A stretch of 36,654 bases of DNA, taken from assembly GCF_001660815.1 (NCBI RefSeq), contig NZ_LYMI01000039.1, positions 1 through 36,654 of the forward strand. The letters are read 5' to 3'. The notes beneath the pieces are model-generated. The model saw only the letters and a program-made list of their open reading frames with translations. It made no database searches and was not told the DNA's origin. The position numbers and the translations under genes were made by a program. This DNA is from Xanthomonas nasturtii (GTDB lineage: Bacteria > Pseudomonadota > Gammaproteobacteria > Xanthomonadales > Xanthomonadaceae). Positions 16,372 through 25,668 of this stretch are shown here, one piece after another; within the stretch, counting starts at the first letter, position 1; each line of letters opens with the position of its first letter.

Positions 16372-16853
16372 TGCGTTGCCACTCCCGGCGCGATGCACAT
16401 CACCACAATCTGCATCGGGCCCAGCAAGAATTCGGTATGCGTTCGCCATCCCAGGCGCTGGTAAAACGGCGCCAATGCCGGCTGGCAATACAGGTAGAGC
16501 AGCGGCACGCCCAGCCGCGCGGCGGCCTGTACGCAATGCGCCACCAGCGCCTCGCCGATGCCCTGCCCGCGTGCCTGCGGCTGCACATACAACGAGGCCA
16601 GCCAGGGCGACCATTGCCGGATGCGTGCATCGTCGTTTTCGAGCAGGCTCACCGAACCCAGCCACTGCGTCTGATCCAGCGCCACCCAGCTCGTGGGAAT
16701 CACGCCATCGCGCGTATGGCTACGCAATTCGCTCAGCGCTTCGTCGAAGTTCCAGTCCGGCAACAACGCGCCAAAGGCCTGCAGATGCGCTTGCGCAATC
16801 GCAGGCAAATGCTCCGGCGTTTCTGCGACGCAGGCGATGCGCACCGCGCTCAC
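16368..16853 (-). CDS. GNAT family N-acetyltransferase
   Basis: 161 residues. The GNAT fold is recognised by ALYV-type strand beta4 followed by the acetyl-CoA loop [12 protein letters not shown] (the Q/RxxGxG/A motif, about 94-105), an alpha3 helix, and the [20 protein letters not shown] motif-B region. [15 protein letters not shown] precedes the loop. The substrate is unknown. It is translationally coupled on both sides, with ATGA overlaps to nrdR upstream and ribD downstream. The conserved nrdR-ribD neighbourhood usually lacks this gene, so it looks like an insertion into that operon. A role tied to riboflavin is not implied. Confidence 0.88.
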
Positions 16854-17374
16854 CGCTTGCCGGGTTTGCCGGCACGTTCCAGGGCTGCTTCCAATAGCGG
16901 CAACTGCTCGCTGCCGACCGGCAGTTCGCGTTCGAGCTTTTCGATTTCCTCGCGGAAATCGGCCACGTCCTGAAAGCTGCGGTAAACCGAGGCAAAGCGC
17001 ACATAGCCGACATGATCGAGCTTGCGCAGCTCCACCATCACGTATTCGCCCACGCGCAACGAACCCACTTCGCGCTCGCCGGACATCCGCAGCTGATGCA
17101 CGACCGCGCGTACCGCCGCTTCAATCTGTTCTTCGGCGACGGGCCGCTTTTGCAGCGCGCGGTCGAAGCTGGTGCGCAATTTACGCGCATCGAACGCCTC
17201 ACGCCCACCGTCGCTCTTGACCACGGTGGGCAACTTCAGTTCGATCGTTTCCAACGTGCTGAAACGCTCACCGCACGCCTCGCACTCGCGGCGCCGACGA
17301 ATCGTCGTACCGTCTTCGGACACCCGCGAATCGATCACGCGGGTGTCGTTGTGCTGGCAGAAGGGGCAGTGCAT
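16850..17374 (-). CDS. nrdR: Transcriptional repressor NrdR
   Basis: 174 residues. The N-terminal zinc ribbon is complete: MHCPFC (C3, C6) and [10 protein letters not shown] (C31, C34), with [22 protein letters not shown] between. The ATP-cone follows ([24 protein letters not shown]; then [30 protein letters not shown]). NrdR senses ATP/dATP and represses ribonucleotide reductase genes. The protein is about 20-25 residues longer than E. coli NrdR at the C-terminus, ending in a Lys/Arg-rich tail. No NrdR box pair was noticed within this window. It lies 102 bp downstream of glyA, with a repeat in the gap. Confidence 0.96.
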
Positions 17375-17381
17375 CAGGGTG

Positions 17382-17472
17382 CCGGGATTGGAGAGTGGGG
17401 ATCAGGGATTGGCAACAGCAGGAGCAAGGACGCGCCTGCGGCGCATCCCCAATCCCGAATCACCAATCCCGG
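17382..17472. repeat. GGGATT-type intergenic repeat
   Basis: CCGGGATTGG at 17382-17391 is mirrored by CCAATCCCGG at 17463-17472. Internal units GGGATCAGGGATTGG and CCCCAATCCCGAATC also oppose each other. It shares GATTGGCAACAGCAGG with the copy at 10824-11033, which points to one repeat family. It fills the glyA-nrdR gap and has no coding content. Confidence 0.6.
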
Positions 17473-17476
17473 CACC

Positions 17477-18730
<1,254 letters not shown>

Positions 18731-18853
18731 TCGAAGCTCCGGGGCAGCTGTTGCCAGTAGGGGCGCCGATTGTAAGCCCCCCATGCACGGGTGACCAATC
18801 GCCAGGCTGTCGCAGCCAGCAGGGCGCTTGTCGATGTCCCTGCGCCGCAACGA

Positions 18854-18879
18854 CAAAGGCGCACCGGAGTGCGCCTTTG
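18854..18879 (-). terminator. Stem-loop behind the RcnB-like gene
   Basis: CAAAGGCGCAC-CGGA-GTGCGCCTTTG forms an 11-bp stem with a tetraloop. On the minus strand it lies about 50 bp after the RcnB-like stop and runs into only a short T-rich tail (TTTG), so termination strength is uncertain. Confidence 0.6.
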
Positions 18880-18927
18880 GGTGATGGCCCGCCCGCGTGG
18901 AGGAGCAGCGGGACGCGGAAGGCCGGC

Positions 18928-19425
18928 TTAGTTGTTGAGCACCAGGTCGGCGATGATGCCGGTGGCGATAGCCACCATCAGCAGGTTGCCGCGGTCGTCG
19001 CGCTGCCAGCGGTAACCGTACGGCGGGCGGCGCAGGTCATAGCGGTCGTAATCGTTCACCACATAGACCGGGCCGTGATAGCGCTGGCCGCGGGCCCAGT
19101 ACGGACGCGGCGGCGGGCCGGCGCGGTAGTACACGGGGCGGTCATAGACATAGACGCGGTTGCGGTCGTAGCGGCGGTCCTGGTAGCGGGCATCGCGGTA
19201 GCCCTCGCGGTAGCCGTTGCTGTAATAGCGGCGGTCCTGACGCCACTCGCGGCGGTCGTCACGGCGATCACCGCGCCAGTCGCCACGATGATCCCGACCG
19301 TGGTCGCGGTCATGGCCGCGGCGATCATGGTCGCGGTCCCAATCCCCGGCAAACGCAGCCGGTGCGAAGGAACCCAGCGCCAGGATGGAGGAAAGCACAA
19401 CGGTAACGATGCGTTTGCGGTTCAT
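18928..19425 (-). CDS. RcnB-like periplasmic protein
   Basis: 165 residues with a signal peptide (core 8-24, cleavage AFA-G at about 24-26). Residues ~27-90 are extremely rich in Arg, Asp and Tyr (repeated DRD/DRR/YRD units). The C-terminal [30 protein letters not shown] is the RcnB-family signature block. E. coli RcnB is a periplasmic protein linked to nickel/cobalt homeostasis. Many Xanthomonas members are annotated by similarity only, and no rcnA exporter is visible nearby. The ATG at 19425 has AGGAGCT about 7 bases upstream. It is divergent from ettA. Confidence 0.8.
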   Translation of the reverse strand: MNRKRIVTVVLSSILALGSFAPAAFAGDWDRDHDRRGHDRDHGRDHRGDWRGDRRDDRREWRQDRRYYSNGYREGYRDARYQDRRYDRNRVYVYDRPVYYRAGPPPRPYWARGQRYHGPVYVVNDYDRYDLRRPPYGYRWQRDDRGNLLMVAIATGIIADLVLNN

Positions 19426-19457
19426 GACCAGCTCCTGTTTGCGATGTCGCAATTTCA

Positions 19458-19478
19458 TTAAGGCGCTGCTCGCCTTAA
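19458..19478. promoter_or_regulatory. Perfect inverted repeat upstream of the RcnB-like gene
   Basis: TTAAGGCG-CTGCT-CGCCTTAA has two perfect 8-bp arms. It lies 32 bp before the RcnB-like start codon, in the probable leader or promoter. It could be an operator for a dimeric repressor or a 5'-leader hairpin. Confidence 0.4.
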
Positions 19479-19579
19479 CGCATTCTTGCTGGAATCGGTT
19501 ACGAAAATCCCTATTCAGGTAACAGGATGGCTGCCGTTTAGCTCCGGCGTAGTGCGCCGCGGCTCCAGGCAGTTGCCGG

Positions 19580-19585
19580 TATAAT
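19580..19585 (+). promoter_or_regulatory. Consensus -10 box for ettA
   Basis: A perfect TATAAT lies 66 bp upstream of the ettA ATG in an otherwise GC-rich stretch. No good -35 hexamer is found 16-18 bp upstream, so this is only a candidate promoter. Confidence 0.4.
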
Positions 19586-19651
19586 CGGCGCAATCCCTTT
19601 TCCGCTGCCTCCGGCCTCGGCCGGCGGGCTGCCTGCGTCCACGGAGCACCC

Positions 19652-21313
19652 ATGTCGCAATACATTTACACCATGAACCGCGTCAGCAAGGTGGTCCCGC
19701 CCAAGCGGCAGATCATCAAGGACATCTCGCTGAGCTTCTTTCCGGGCGCCAAGATCGGCCTGCTGGGCCTGAACGGCGCCGGCAAGTCGACGGTGCTGAA
19801 GATCATGGCCGGCGTGGACACCGACTTCGAGGGCGAAGCCCGCCCGCAGGCCGGCATCAAGGTCGGCTACCTGGCCCAGGAACCGCAGCTCAACCCCGAG
19901 CACACCGTGCGCGAAGCGGTGGAAGAAGGCGTGGGCGACGTGTTGCAGGCGCAGGCCGCGCTGGACGCGGTGTACCTGGCCTATGCCGAGGAAGGCGCCG
20001 ACTTCGATGCGCTGGCCAAGGAACAGGAGCGCCTGGAGGCGATCCTGGCTGCCGGCGATGCGCACACCCTGGAAAACCAGCTGGACGTAGCCGCCGATGC
20101 GCTGCGCCTGCCGCCGTGGGACGCGGTGGTCGGCAAGCTGTCCGGTGGTGAGAAACGCCGCGTGGCGCTGTGCCGCCTGCTGCTGCAGAAGCCGGACATG
20201 CTGCTGCTCGACGAACCGACCAACCACCTGGACGCCGAGTCGGTGGAATGGCTGGAGCAGTTCCTGGCGCGCTATACCGGCACCGTGGTGGCAGTGACGC
20301 ATGATCGCTACTTCCTGGACAACGCCGCCGAGTGGATCCTGGAACTGGACCGCGGCCGCGGCATTCCGTGGAAGGGCAACTACACCGACTGGCTCACCCA
20401 GAAGGACGAGCGCCTCAAGCAGGAAGACAACCAGGAAAAGTCACGCCAGAAGGCGATCCAGAAGGAACTGGAATGGTCGCGCCAGAACGCCAAGGGCGGC
20501 CGTACCAAGGGCAAGGCGCGTCTGGCCCGCCTGGAAGAGCTGCAGTCGGTCGATTACCAGCGCCGCAACGAAACCAATGAAATCTTCATCCCGCCGGGCG
20601 AACGCCTGGGCAACGCGGTGATGGAGTTCAAGAACGTCTCCAAGAAATTCGGCGACCGTCTGCTGATCGACAACCTGTCGATGATCGTGCCGCCGGGCGC
20701 CATCGTCGGCATCATCGGCCCCAATGGTGCCGGTAAGTCGACCCTGTTCAAGATGATCACCGGTGCGGAAAAGCCCGATTCCGGCGAGATCGTGGTCGGC
20801 CCGACCGTGCAGCTGTCGTACGTGGACCAGAGCCGCGACAAGCTGGAAGGCAACCACAACGTCTTCCAGGAAATTGCTGGCGGCCTGGACATCCTCAACA
20901 TCAATGGCGTGGAGATCCAGTCGCGCGCCTATATCGGCCGCTTCAACTTCAAGGGGCAGGACCAGCAGAAGATGGTCGGCTCGCTGTCCGGCGGTGAACG
21001 CGGTCGTCTGCACATGGCCAAGACCCTGTTGCAGGGCGGCAACGTGCTGCTGCTCGACGAACCGTCCAACGACCTGGACATCGAAACGCTGCGTGCGCTG
21101 GAAGATGCCTTGCTGGAATTCCCGGGCAACACCTTCGTGATTTCGCATGACCGCTGGTTCCTGGACCGTATCGCCACGCACATCCTGTCCTTCGAAGGCG
21201 ATTCGCACGTGGAGTTCTTCCAGGGCAACTACCGCGAGTACGAAGAAGACAAGCGCCGCCGCATGGGCGACGACGCCGGCCCGAAGCGCCTGCGCTTCAA
21301 GGCGCTGAAGTAA
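19652..21313 (+). CDS. ettA: Energy-dependent translational throttle protein EttA (ABC-F)
   Basis: 553 residues, typical of EttA. Two ABC domains without membrane segments: Walker A GLNGAGKST (39-47), signature LSGGEKRRVALC and Walker B LLLDEPTNHLD in the first, and GPNGAGKST, LSGGERGRLHMA and LLLDEPSNDLD in the second. Between them is the charged P-site tRNA-interaction linker (about 240-320, QKDERLKQEDNQEKSRQK...). ABC-F proteins bind the ribosomal E-site; EttA couples initiation to ATP/ADP state. A single-gene unit with its own terminator. Confidence 0.96.
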   Translation: MSQYIYTMNRVSKVVPPKRQIIKDISLSFFPGAKIGLLGLNGAGKSTVLKIMAGVDTDFEGEARPQAGIKVGYLAQEPQLNPEHTVREAVEEGVGDVLQAQAALDAVYLAYAEEGADFDALAKEQERLEAILAAGDAHTLENQLDVAADALRLPPWDAVVGKLSGGEKRRVALCRLLLQKPDMLLLDEPTNHLDAESVEWLEQFLARYTGTVVAVTHDRYFLDNAAEWILELDRGRGIPWKGNYTDWLTQKDERLKQEDNQEKSRQKAIQKELEWSRQNAKGGRTKGKARLARLEELQSVDYQRRNETNEIFIPPGERLGNAVMEFKNVSKKFGDRLLIDNLSMIVPPGAIVGIIGPNGAGKSTLFKMITGAEKPDSGEIVVGPTVQLSYVDQSRDKLEGNHNVFQEIAGGLDILNINGVEIQSRAYIGRFNFKGQDQQKMVGSLSGGERGRLHMAKTLLQGGNVLLLDEPSNDLDIETLRALEDALLEFPGNTFVISHDRWFLDRIATHILSFEGDSHVEFFQGNYREYEEDKRRRMGDDAGPKRLRFKALK

Positions 21314-21330
21314 GAAGGAAGTGGTACGAA

Positions 21331-21355
21331 AAGGGCGCCGCAAGGCGCCCTTTTT
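21331..21355 (+). terminator. Rho-independent terminator of ettA
   Basis: AAGGGCGCC-GCAA-GGCGCCCTT forms a 9-bp stem with a GNRA-type loop, followed by a short T-run. It lies 17 bp after the ettA stop. Confidence 0.92.
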
Positions 21356-21503
21356 ACATAACCTCACCCGGTTTGCCGGCACCAGCATCCAGCTGCCTCT
21401 ACGAGCCGACACGGTTCCTCCGCACTACACCCTGCCAGCCTGTCGACGACATGCTCACCTACGCTGCACTAACGTGCCGGCGTCCTCCATCCGAGCCCTG
21501 CAC

Positions 21504-21842
21504 ATGCCTGTCAGCTACTCGATTAGTCTGCCCGATCCCACGCTTGCCCGCGGTAACGCGCCTTCGGTGAGCTTCACCGCCAATGGCGCCGATGCGTTCG
21601 CCGAGCAGTTGCAGGCAGCGCTGCGCGACCCGGCCTGGTTCGACCGTTGGCGCCAACTGCAGGCCGACCCGGACCAGGTGGATCCCAGCCTGGGCATCAC
21701 CGACCCGGCGGCAATGGTCACCGGCAAGCAGCACGACCTGCGCATCGACCTGGTCGCCACCACCAGCATTCCCGGCGATCTCTTCAAACAGCGCATGCAG
21801 GCCCTGGCCGGCTCGCACTGGGAAATGCGCGACGTCCGTTGA
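21504..21842 (+). CDS. Small hypothetical protein
   Basis: 112 residues from the ATG at 21504; an in-frame GTG at 21474 would add 10 residues. Codon use has the strong third-position GC of real genes here. The chain has strand-like ends (SYSISLPDPTL; DLRIDLVATTSIPGD), an acidic helix (ADAFAEQLQAALRDPAWFDRWRQLQ) and no signal peptide or membrane segment. No family recognised. It lies between the ettA terminator and the convergent EamA gene, so it probably has its own promoter. No strong ribosome site. Confidence 0.6.
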   Translation: MPVSYSISLPDPTLARGNAPSVSFTANGADAFAEQLQAALRDPAWFDRWRQLQADPDQVDPSLGITDPAAMVTGKQHDLRIDLVATTSIPGDLFKQRMQALAGSHWEMRDVR

Positions 21843-21879
21843 CGCTGCACTGCCACGCGCTCTGCGTGGCAGGCCGCGG

Positions 21880-22800
21880 TCACGCCGGCGCTGCCGCGCG
21901 GCGTGGCCATCGCCAATTTAGATTGACCGCCAGCGTGCCGACCACGATCAGCGTCAGGCCCAACCACTGCACCGGTACCAACGCGTGGCCGTAGAGCAGG
22001 TAATCCAGCAGCAGCGTGACCAACGGGTAGACGAACGCCAGTACCGCGATCGTGGCCACGTGCAGATGGCGATACGACGAATAGAACAGCACGTACACCA
22101 CGCCGCTGTGGATCACGCCCAACCCGACCAACCAGACCCAATGCAGCCCCGGATGCAGTGCCGCACTGCTGGAAAAGCCGGCCAACAGTAGCGTGCCGAC
22201 CCAGCATTGCACGGTCACCACAGCCAACGGCCGCTCGCGGCTGATGCGCCGCGACATCAGCAACGATGCACCGCACAGCAAGGCGGCCAGCAGGGTCAGC
22301 GCAATGCCGAGCAAATACCCGCGATCGGCTGCCTGCCACAACCGCGCGGGGTCGGCCGAACACGCCACGCCGATAAAGGCCAGCAGCGTCCAGCCCAGGT
22401 CGGTGCGGCGCGTCCGCTCGCCCTGCACGACTGCCGCCAGAATCAGCATCACGAACGGAAACACGTGATAGACCATCGTCGCCACACCGATCGACGAGCG
22501 TGCCATGCCGGCGAACAGCGCAACCCAGTTGAGCACCAGCAACACACCGCTGATGGTCGCATCGCGCAGCAAGGCGCGTGCTTGCCACAGCCCGCGCAAT
22601 TGGCCGCTAAAGACACCGCAGACAGTCAGAAACAATGCACCGAACAGGCAGCGATAGAACACCGCCGTGACCGGGTCCTGCCCGCTTTCGTGCACGAACA
22701 CACCGACCGAACCGATCAACACTTCGGCCACCAGCAATTGCCAGACGGCACGCCGTGCCATGCCTGCGGGGATGGTCACCGCCGTCGAAAGCGCACTCAT
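21880..22800 (-). CDS. EamA/DMT-superfamily transporter
   Basis: 306 residues with about ten hydrophobic segments in two repeats of five, the drug/metabolite transporter EamA layout. The first repeat opens AVWQLLVAEVLIGSVGVFVHE and includes FYRCLFGALFL. The second includes LLAALLCGASLLMSRRIS and VIHSGVVYVLFYSSYRHLHVATIAVLAFVYPLVTLLLDYLLYG, the usual conserved end block with its Pro and Glu/Asp-like position. Likely an inner-membrane exporter of amino acids or metabolites. It is transcribed away from a MocR-type regulator across a 377-bp gap with a candidate operator, so that regulator probably controls it. Confidence 0.88.
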   Translation of the reverse strand: MSALSTAVTIPAGMARRAVWQLLVAEVLIGSVGVFVHESGQDPVTAVFYRCLFGALFLTVCGVFSGQLRGLWQARALLRDATISGVLLVLNWVALFAGMARSSIGVATMVYHVFPFVMLILAAVVQGERTRRTDLGWTLLAFIGVACSADPARLWQAADRGYLLGIALTLLAALLCGASLLMSRRISRERPLAVVTVQCWVGTLLLAGFSSSAALHPGLHWVWLVGLGVIHSGVVYVLFYSSYRHLHVATIAVLAFVYPLVTLLLDYLLYGHALVPVQWLGLTLIVVGTLAVNLNWRWPRRAAAPA

Positions 22801-23177
22801 GCCGCGCCTCTTTCATACGACGGCAGAAGCTTGGCCCCCGCCTGCACTGCGCCGAAGAACCGCAGCCTGCGCCGGCACGCCAATCGGCTTTCATCGCGCA
22901 GGTAACGCACAGCCCGCACACGACACTGCACGAGCGCCTGCATGCGCGCATCCAACTCTGCATGCGCGCATGCAGACGGCAAAGCCGCAACACCAGCCGG
23001 TGCACCGCAGCCAGCAGCAGATGCATCTGGGCCACCATCAATAAGCACCACGGCCACCTCGCAGAAGAGAACGGAGCGCGCACGCTGCGCGGCACCGTCA
23101 GCATGCAGTGCGGGCCACGACCGTTACAGATTCAGATACGCTGCAAATCGACCAATACAGATGGAAGGCACCTGCGC
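22801..23177. other. 377-bp divergent region (EamA exporter / MocR regulator)
   Basis: No supported gene; open frames here are shadows running into the regulator. It contains the direct-repeat/palindrome operator candidate at 22938-22974, and a further GCATGCAG at about 23102-23109. The plus-strand stretch near 23120-23165 is locally AT-richer (TTACAGATTCAGATACG) and may hold the regulator promoter. Confidence 0.5.
22938..22974. promoter_or_regulatory. Candidate MocR operator (20-bp-phased direct repeats)
   Basis: CTGCATGCGCGCAT occurs at 22938-22951 and again at 22958-22971, a 20-bp period, close to two helical turns. The second copy extends to the perfect 16-bp palindrome TGCATGCGCGCATGCA (22959-22974). 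MocR/GabR-type regulators are known to bind direct repeats on one face of the DNA. Position between the regulator and the divergent exporter fits auto- and cross-regulation. Confidence 0.5.
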
Positions 23178-24587
23178 ATGCTGCTTTACGAATCGCTGGC
23201 CGCACAGCTGCGACAACAGATCGAGCGCGGCACCTTACGCGCTGGAGAGCGCCTGCCATCGATCCGGCAGCTGGCCGCCAATCACGGCATCAGTGCGGCG
23301 ACTGCGGTGCAGGCGTGTCTGCAGCTCGAACGCGAAGGACGCGTGCAGGCACGCCCGCGCTCCGGCTATTTCGTTCGCGGCACCGCGCCGGGGCTGTCCG
23401 CGGCGGCCCCGGCGCCGCGGCGGCGCAAGCCGGGCATGGTCGATAACCCGGCCCTGCAACGCGTGCTCGACACCCTGGCCCGCACCGACCTGCTACCGCT
23501 GCATACCGCCACCCCTGCGCCGGCGTTCTTACCCACCACGCAGCTGGCGGCAGCGCTGTCGCGTCAGTTGCGTCGCCAACGCAATGCCGCGCTGGACTAC
23601 GCACCACCACAGGGCCACGCCGCACTGCGCCGACAGATCGCGCAGCGTTATGCGCACTGCGCAACCACTGTGGCTGCAGAAGAAGTGGTGATCACCGCCG
23701 GCGCGATGGAAGCCATCAGCCTGGCGCTGCGCACCCTCACCGCACCCGGCGATGTCGTCTTGGTGGAAACCCCCACGTATCACGGCATTTTGCAGGCAGT
23801 GGCCGCGTTGCGCCTGAAGGTACTGGAGGTGCCCAACCGCAGCGGCCATGGCATCGATGTCGCCCGCCTGGACACCCTGCTGCAACGCACGCCGGTGCGC
23901 GCGGCGGTGCTGGTGCCCAACTTCAACAATCCCAATGGCAGCCTCACCCCCGACAGCGCCAAGCGTGCATTGCTCGACAGCTGCGCACGCCATGGCACGG
24001 TGGTGATCGAAGACGATATCTACGGCGAACTGGAGTGGTCCGGCCAGCGCCCACGTCCGCTACGCCACTTCGACACCCATGCCAACGTGATCACCTGCGG
24101 CTCGTTTTCCAAGGTCCTGGCACCTGGCCTGCGCGTGGGCTGGCTACTCGGCGGCGACTGGACCGACGCGCTGGTGCGCGCCAAATATTTCTCCACCGTC
24201 GGCAGCGCCAGCCTGCCGCAATTGGCGCTGGCCGATTACCTGGCGCATCACGATCTGGAACGGCATCTGCGCAAGCTGCGAAGCGCGCTGGCCAACAACG
24301 GGCAACGCCTGCGCGATGCGATCGCGCGGCACTGGCCGGAGGGCACACGGGTCGGCGACCCGGCGGGAGGGTTATCGCTGTGGCTGCAATTGCCTGATGG
24401 CGGAAGTGGCCAGGCATTGTTCGAAGCCGCATTGGCTGAAGGTATCGGCACTTCACCGGGCCATCTGTATTCCAGCCGTGGCGACTACGCAGATCATCTA
24501 CGCCTGACCTGCGGCCAGCCGTGGAGCGAAACGCTGGAACGCGCGATGCGTCGATTGGGAAAGCTTGCGGCGCAGGTGGCGGGCTAG
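23178..24587 (+). CDS. MocR-type (GntR-aminotransferase) transcriptional regulator
   Basis: 469 residues. The N-terminal GntR winged helix is clear: LLYESLAAQLRQQIERGTLRAGERLPSIRQLAANHGISAATAVQA (2-46). After a linker rich in Ala/Pro/Arg (about 72-90), a fold-type I PLP aminotransferase domain follows: LDYAPPQGHAALR, VVITAGAMEAISLAL, VETPTYHGI, VLVPNFNNPNGS, VVIEDDIYGEL and the PLP-lysine site CGSFSKVLAPGLRVGWL. MocR proteins use PLP or a PLP adduct as effector, not for catalysis. It is divergent to the EamA exporter, a common MocR arrangement. The ATG at 23178 has no strong ribosome site. Confidence 0.93.
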   Translation: MLLYESLAAQLRQQIERGTLRAGERLPSIRQLAANHGISAATAVQACLQLEREGRVQARPRSGYFVRGTAPGLSAAAPAPRRRKPGMVDNPALQRVLDTLARTDLLPLHTATPAPAFLPTTQLAAALSRQLRRQRNAALDYAPPQGHAALRRQIAQRYAHCATTVAAEEVVITAGAMEAISLALRTLTAPGDVVLVETPTYHGILQAVAALRLKVLEVPNRSGHGIDVARLDTLLQRTPVRAAVLVPNFNNPNGSLTPDSAKRALLDSCARHGTVVIEDDIYGELEWSGQRPRPLRHFDTHANVITCGSFSKVLAPGLRVGWLLGGDWTDALVRAKYFSTVGSASLPQLALADYLAHHDLERHLRKLRSALANNGQRLRDAIARHWPEGTRVGDPAGGLSLWLQLPDGGSGQALFEAALAEGIGTSPGHLYSSRGDYADHLRLTCGQPWSETLERAMRRLGKLAAQVAG

Positions 24588-24702
24588 CTTCGCTGTGGGC
24601 ATCAACTTTCTAGCAGTGGCAGTGGCGTCAGCGTTAAACGTCGACGTGTAGAAAAAAATCGCCTCAGCTAGCTTGACGTGAACTTTCAGATGCGCATGGG
24701 CG

Positions 24703-24740
24703 AACCCCTCTCCTGCGGGAGAGGGGTTGGGATGAGGGTA
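24703..24740. repeat. 'cccctctcc...ggagagggg' hairpin repeat between convergent genes
   Basis: AACCCCTCTCC (24703-24713) and GGAGAGGGGTT (24718-24728) form a perfect 11-bp stem with a TGCG loop, followed by GGGATGAGGGTA. I recall this as a common Xanthomonas intergenic repeat. Its place between the convergent MocR and fghA ends suggests it may also act as a terminator, although there is no T-run. Confidence 0.65.
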
Positions 24741-24779
24741 CGGAACGAAGCCCTCACACCCTCAACCGCACCGCACCCA

Positions 24780-25610
24780 TCACACACGCAACGCCGCAGC
24801 ATGGTGCGCGATGTGCTCGCCGATGAAGCTGGCGATGAAGTAATAGCTATGGTCATACCCAGGTTGCATCCGCACGGTGACCGGATAGCCAGCCGCCCTG
24901 GCGGCGTCTTCGAATAATGCAGTTTTCAGCTGGTTTTCAAGAAACTCGTCGGCCTCGCCCTGGTCGATCAACACCGGTAAACGTTCCTGCGCTCCGGCGA
25001 TCAATGCCGTCGCGTCGTAGGCCTTCCACGTTTCACGATCGTCGCCCAGATACTGACCAAAGGCCTTTTCGCCCCACGGCACCTGGCTCGGCGCCACGAT
25101 CGGTGAAAACGCCGACACGCTGCGATAGCGGCCCGGGTTCTTCAACGCAATGGTCAGGGCGCCATGGCCACCCATCGAGTGGCCGCTGATCGCGCGCACG
25201 CCGGTGGTGGCGAAATTGGCTTCGATCAACGCCGGCAATTCGTTCACTACATAGTCGTACATGCGGTAATGCGCGGCCCACGGCTGCTCGGTGGCATCGA
25301 CGTAGAAACCGGCACCCTTGCCGATATCGTAACCGTCTGCGTCGGCCACATCGTCGCCACGCGGGCTGGTGTCCGGCGCCACCACAATCACGCCATGTTC
25401 GGCGGCATAGCGCTGCGCACCGGCCTTGCCGATGAAGTTCTGCTCGGTGCAGGTCAGGCCGCTAAGCCAATACAGCACCGGCAACGGGCCATCGGCAGCC
25501 TGCGGCGGCAGATACACGCCCACCGTCATGCTGCAGTTCAAGGTCTGCGACTGATGCCGATAGACATCCTGCCAGCCGCCGAAGCAGGCGCGGTGTTCGA
25601 TACGTTCCAT
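24780..25610 (-). CDS. fghA: S-formylglutathione hydrolase
   Basis: 276 residues, the usual size. An esterase-D-type alpha/beta hydrolase: Ser145 in GHSMGGHGA, the Asp in [11 protein letters not shown] and the His in PGYDHSYYF give the triad. [14 protein letters not shown] and [10 protein letters not shown] are family blocks. It hydrolyses S-formylglutathione to formate and glutathione, the last step of glutathione-dependent formaldehyde removal. Last gene of frmR-frmA-gfa-fghA. GGAA precedes the ATG at 25610. A hairpin lies in the 58-bp gap after gfa. Confidence 0.95.
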   Translation of the reverse strand: MERIEHRACFGGWQDVYRHQSQTLNCSMTVGVYLPPQAADGPLPVLYWLSGLTCTEQNFIGKAGAQRYAAEHGVIVVAPDTSPRGDDVADADGYDIGKGAGFYVDATEQPWAAHYRMYDYVVNELPALIEANFATTGVRAISGHSMGGHGALTIALKNPGRYRSVSAFSPIVAPSQVPWGEKAFGQYLGDDRETWKAYDATALIAGAQERLPVLIDQGEADEFLENQLKTALFEDAARAAGYPVTVRMQPGYDHSYYFIASFIGEHIAHHAAALRV

Positions 25611-25629
25611 GAGATTCCTTACGAAGAGA

Positions 25630-25661
25630 AACCCTGCAGCCGGCTTACCGGCCGCAGGGTT
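25630..25661 (-). promoter_or_regulatory. Intercistronic stem-loop between gfa and fghA
   Basis: Two 14-base arms, AACCCTGCAGCCGG and CCGGCCGCAGGGTT, pair with one mismatch around a CTTA loop. It has no T-run, so it may be an mRNA-stability or partial-termination element that tunes fghA against the upstream genes. Confidence 0.45.
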
Positions 25662-25668
25662 GGCCAAA

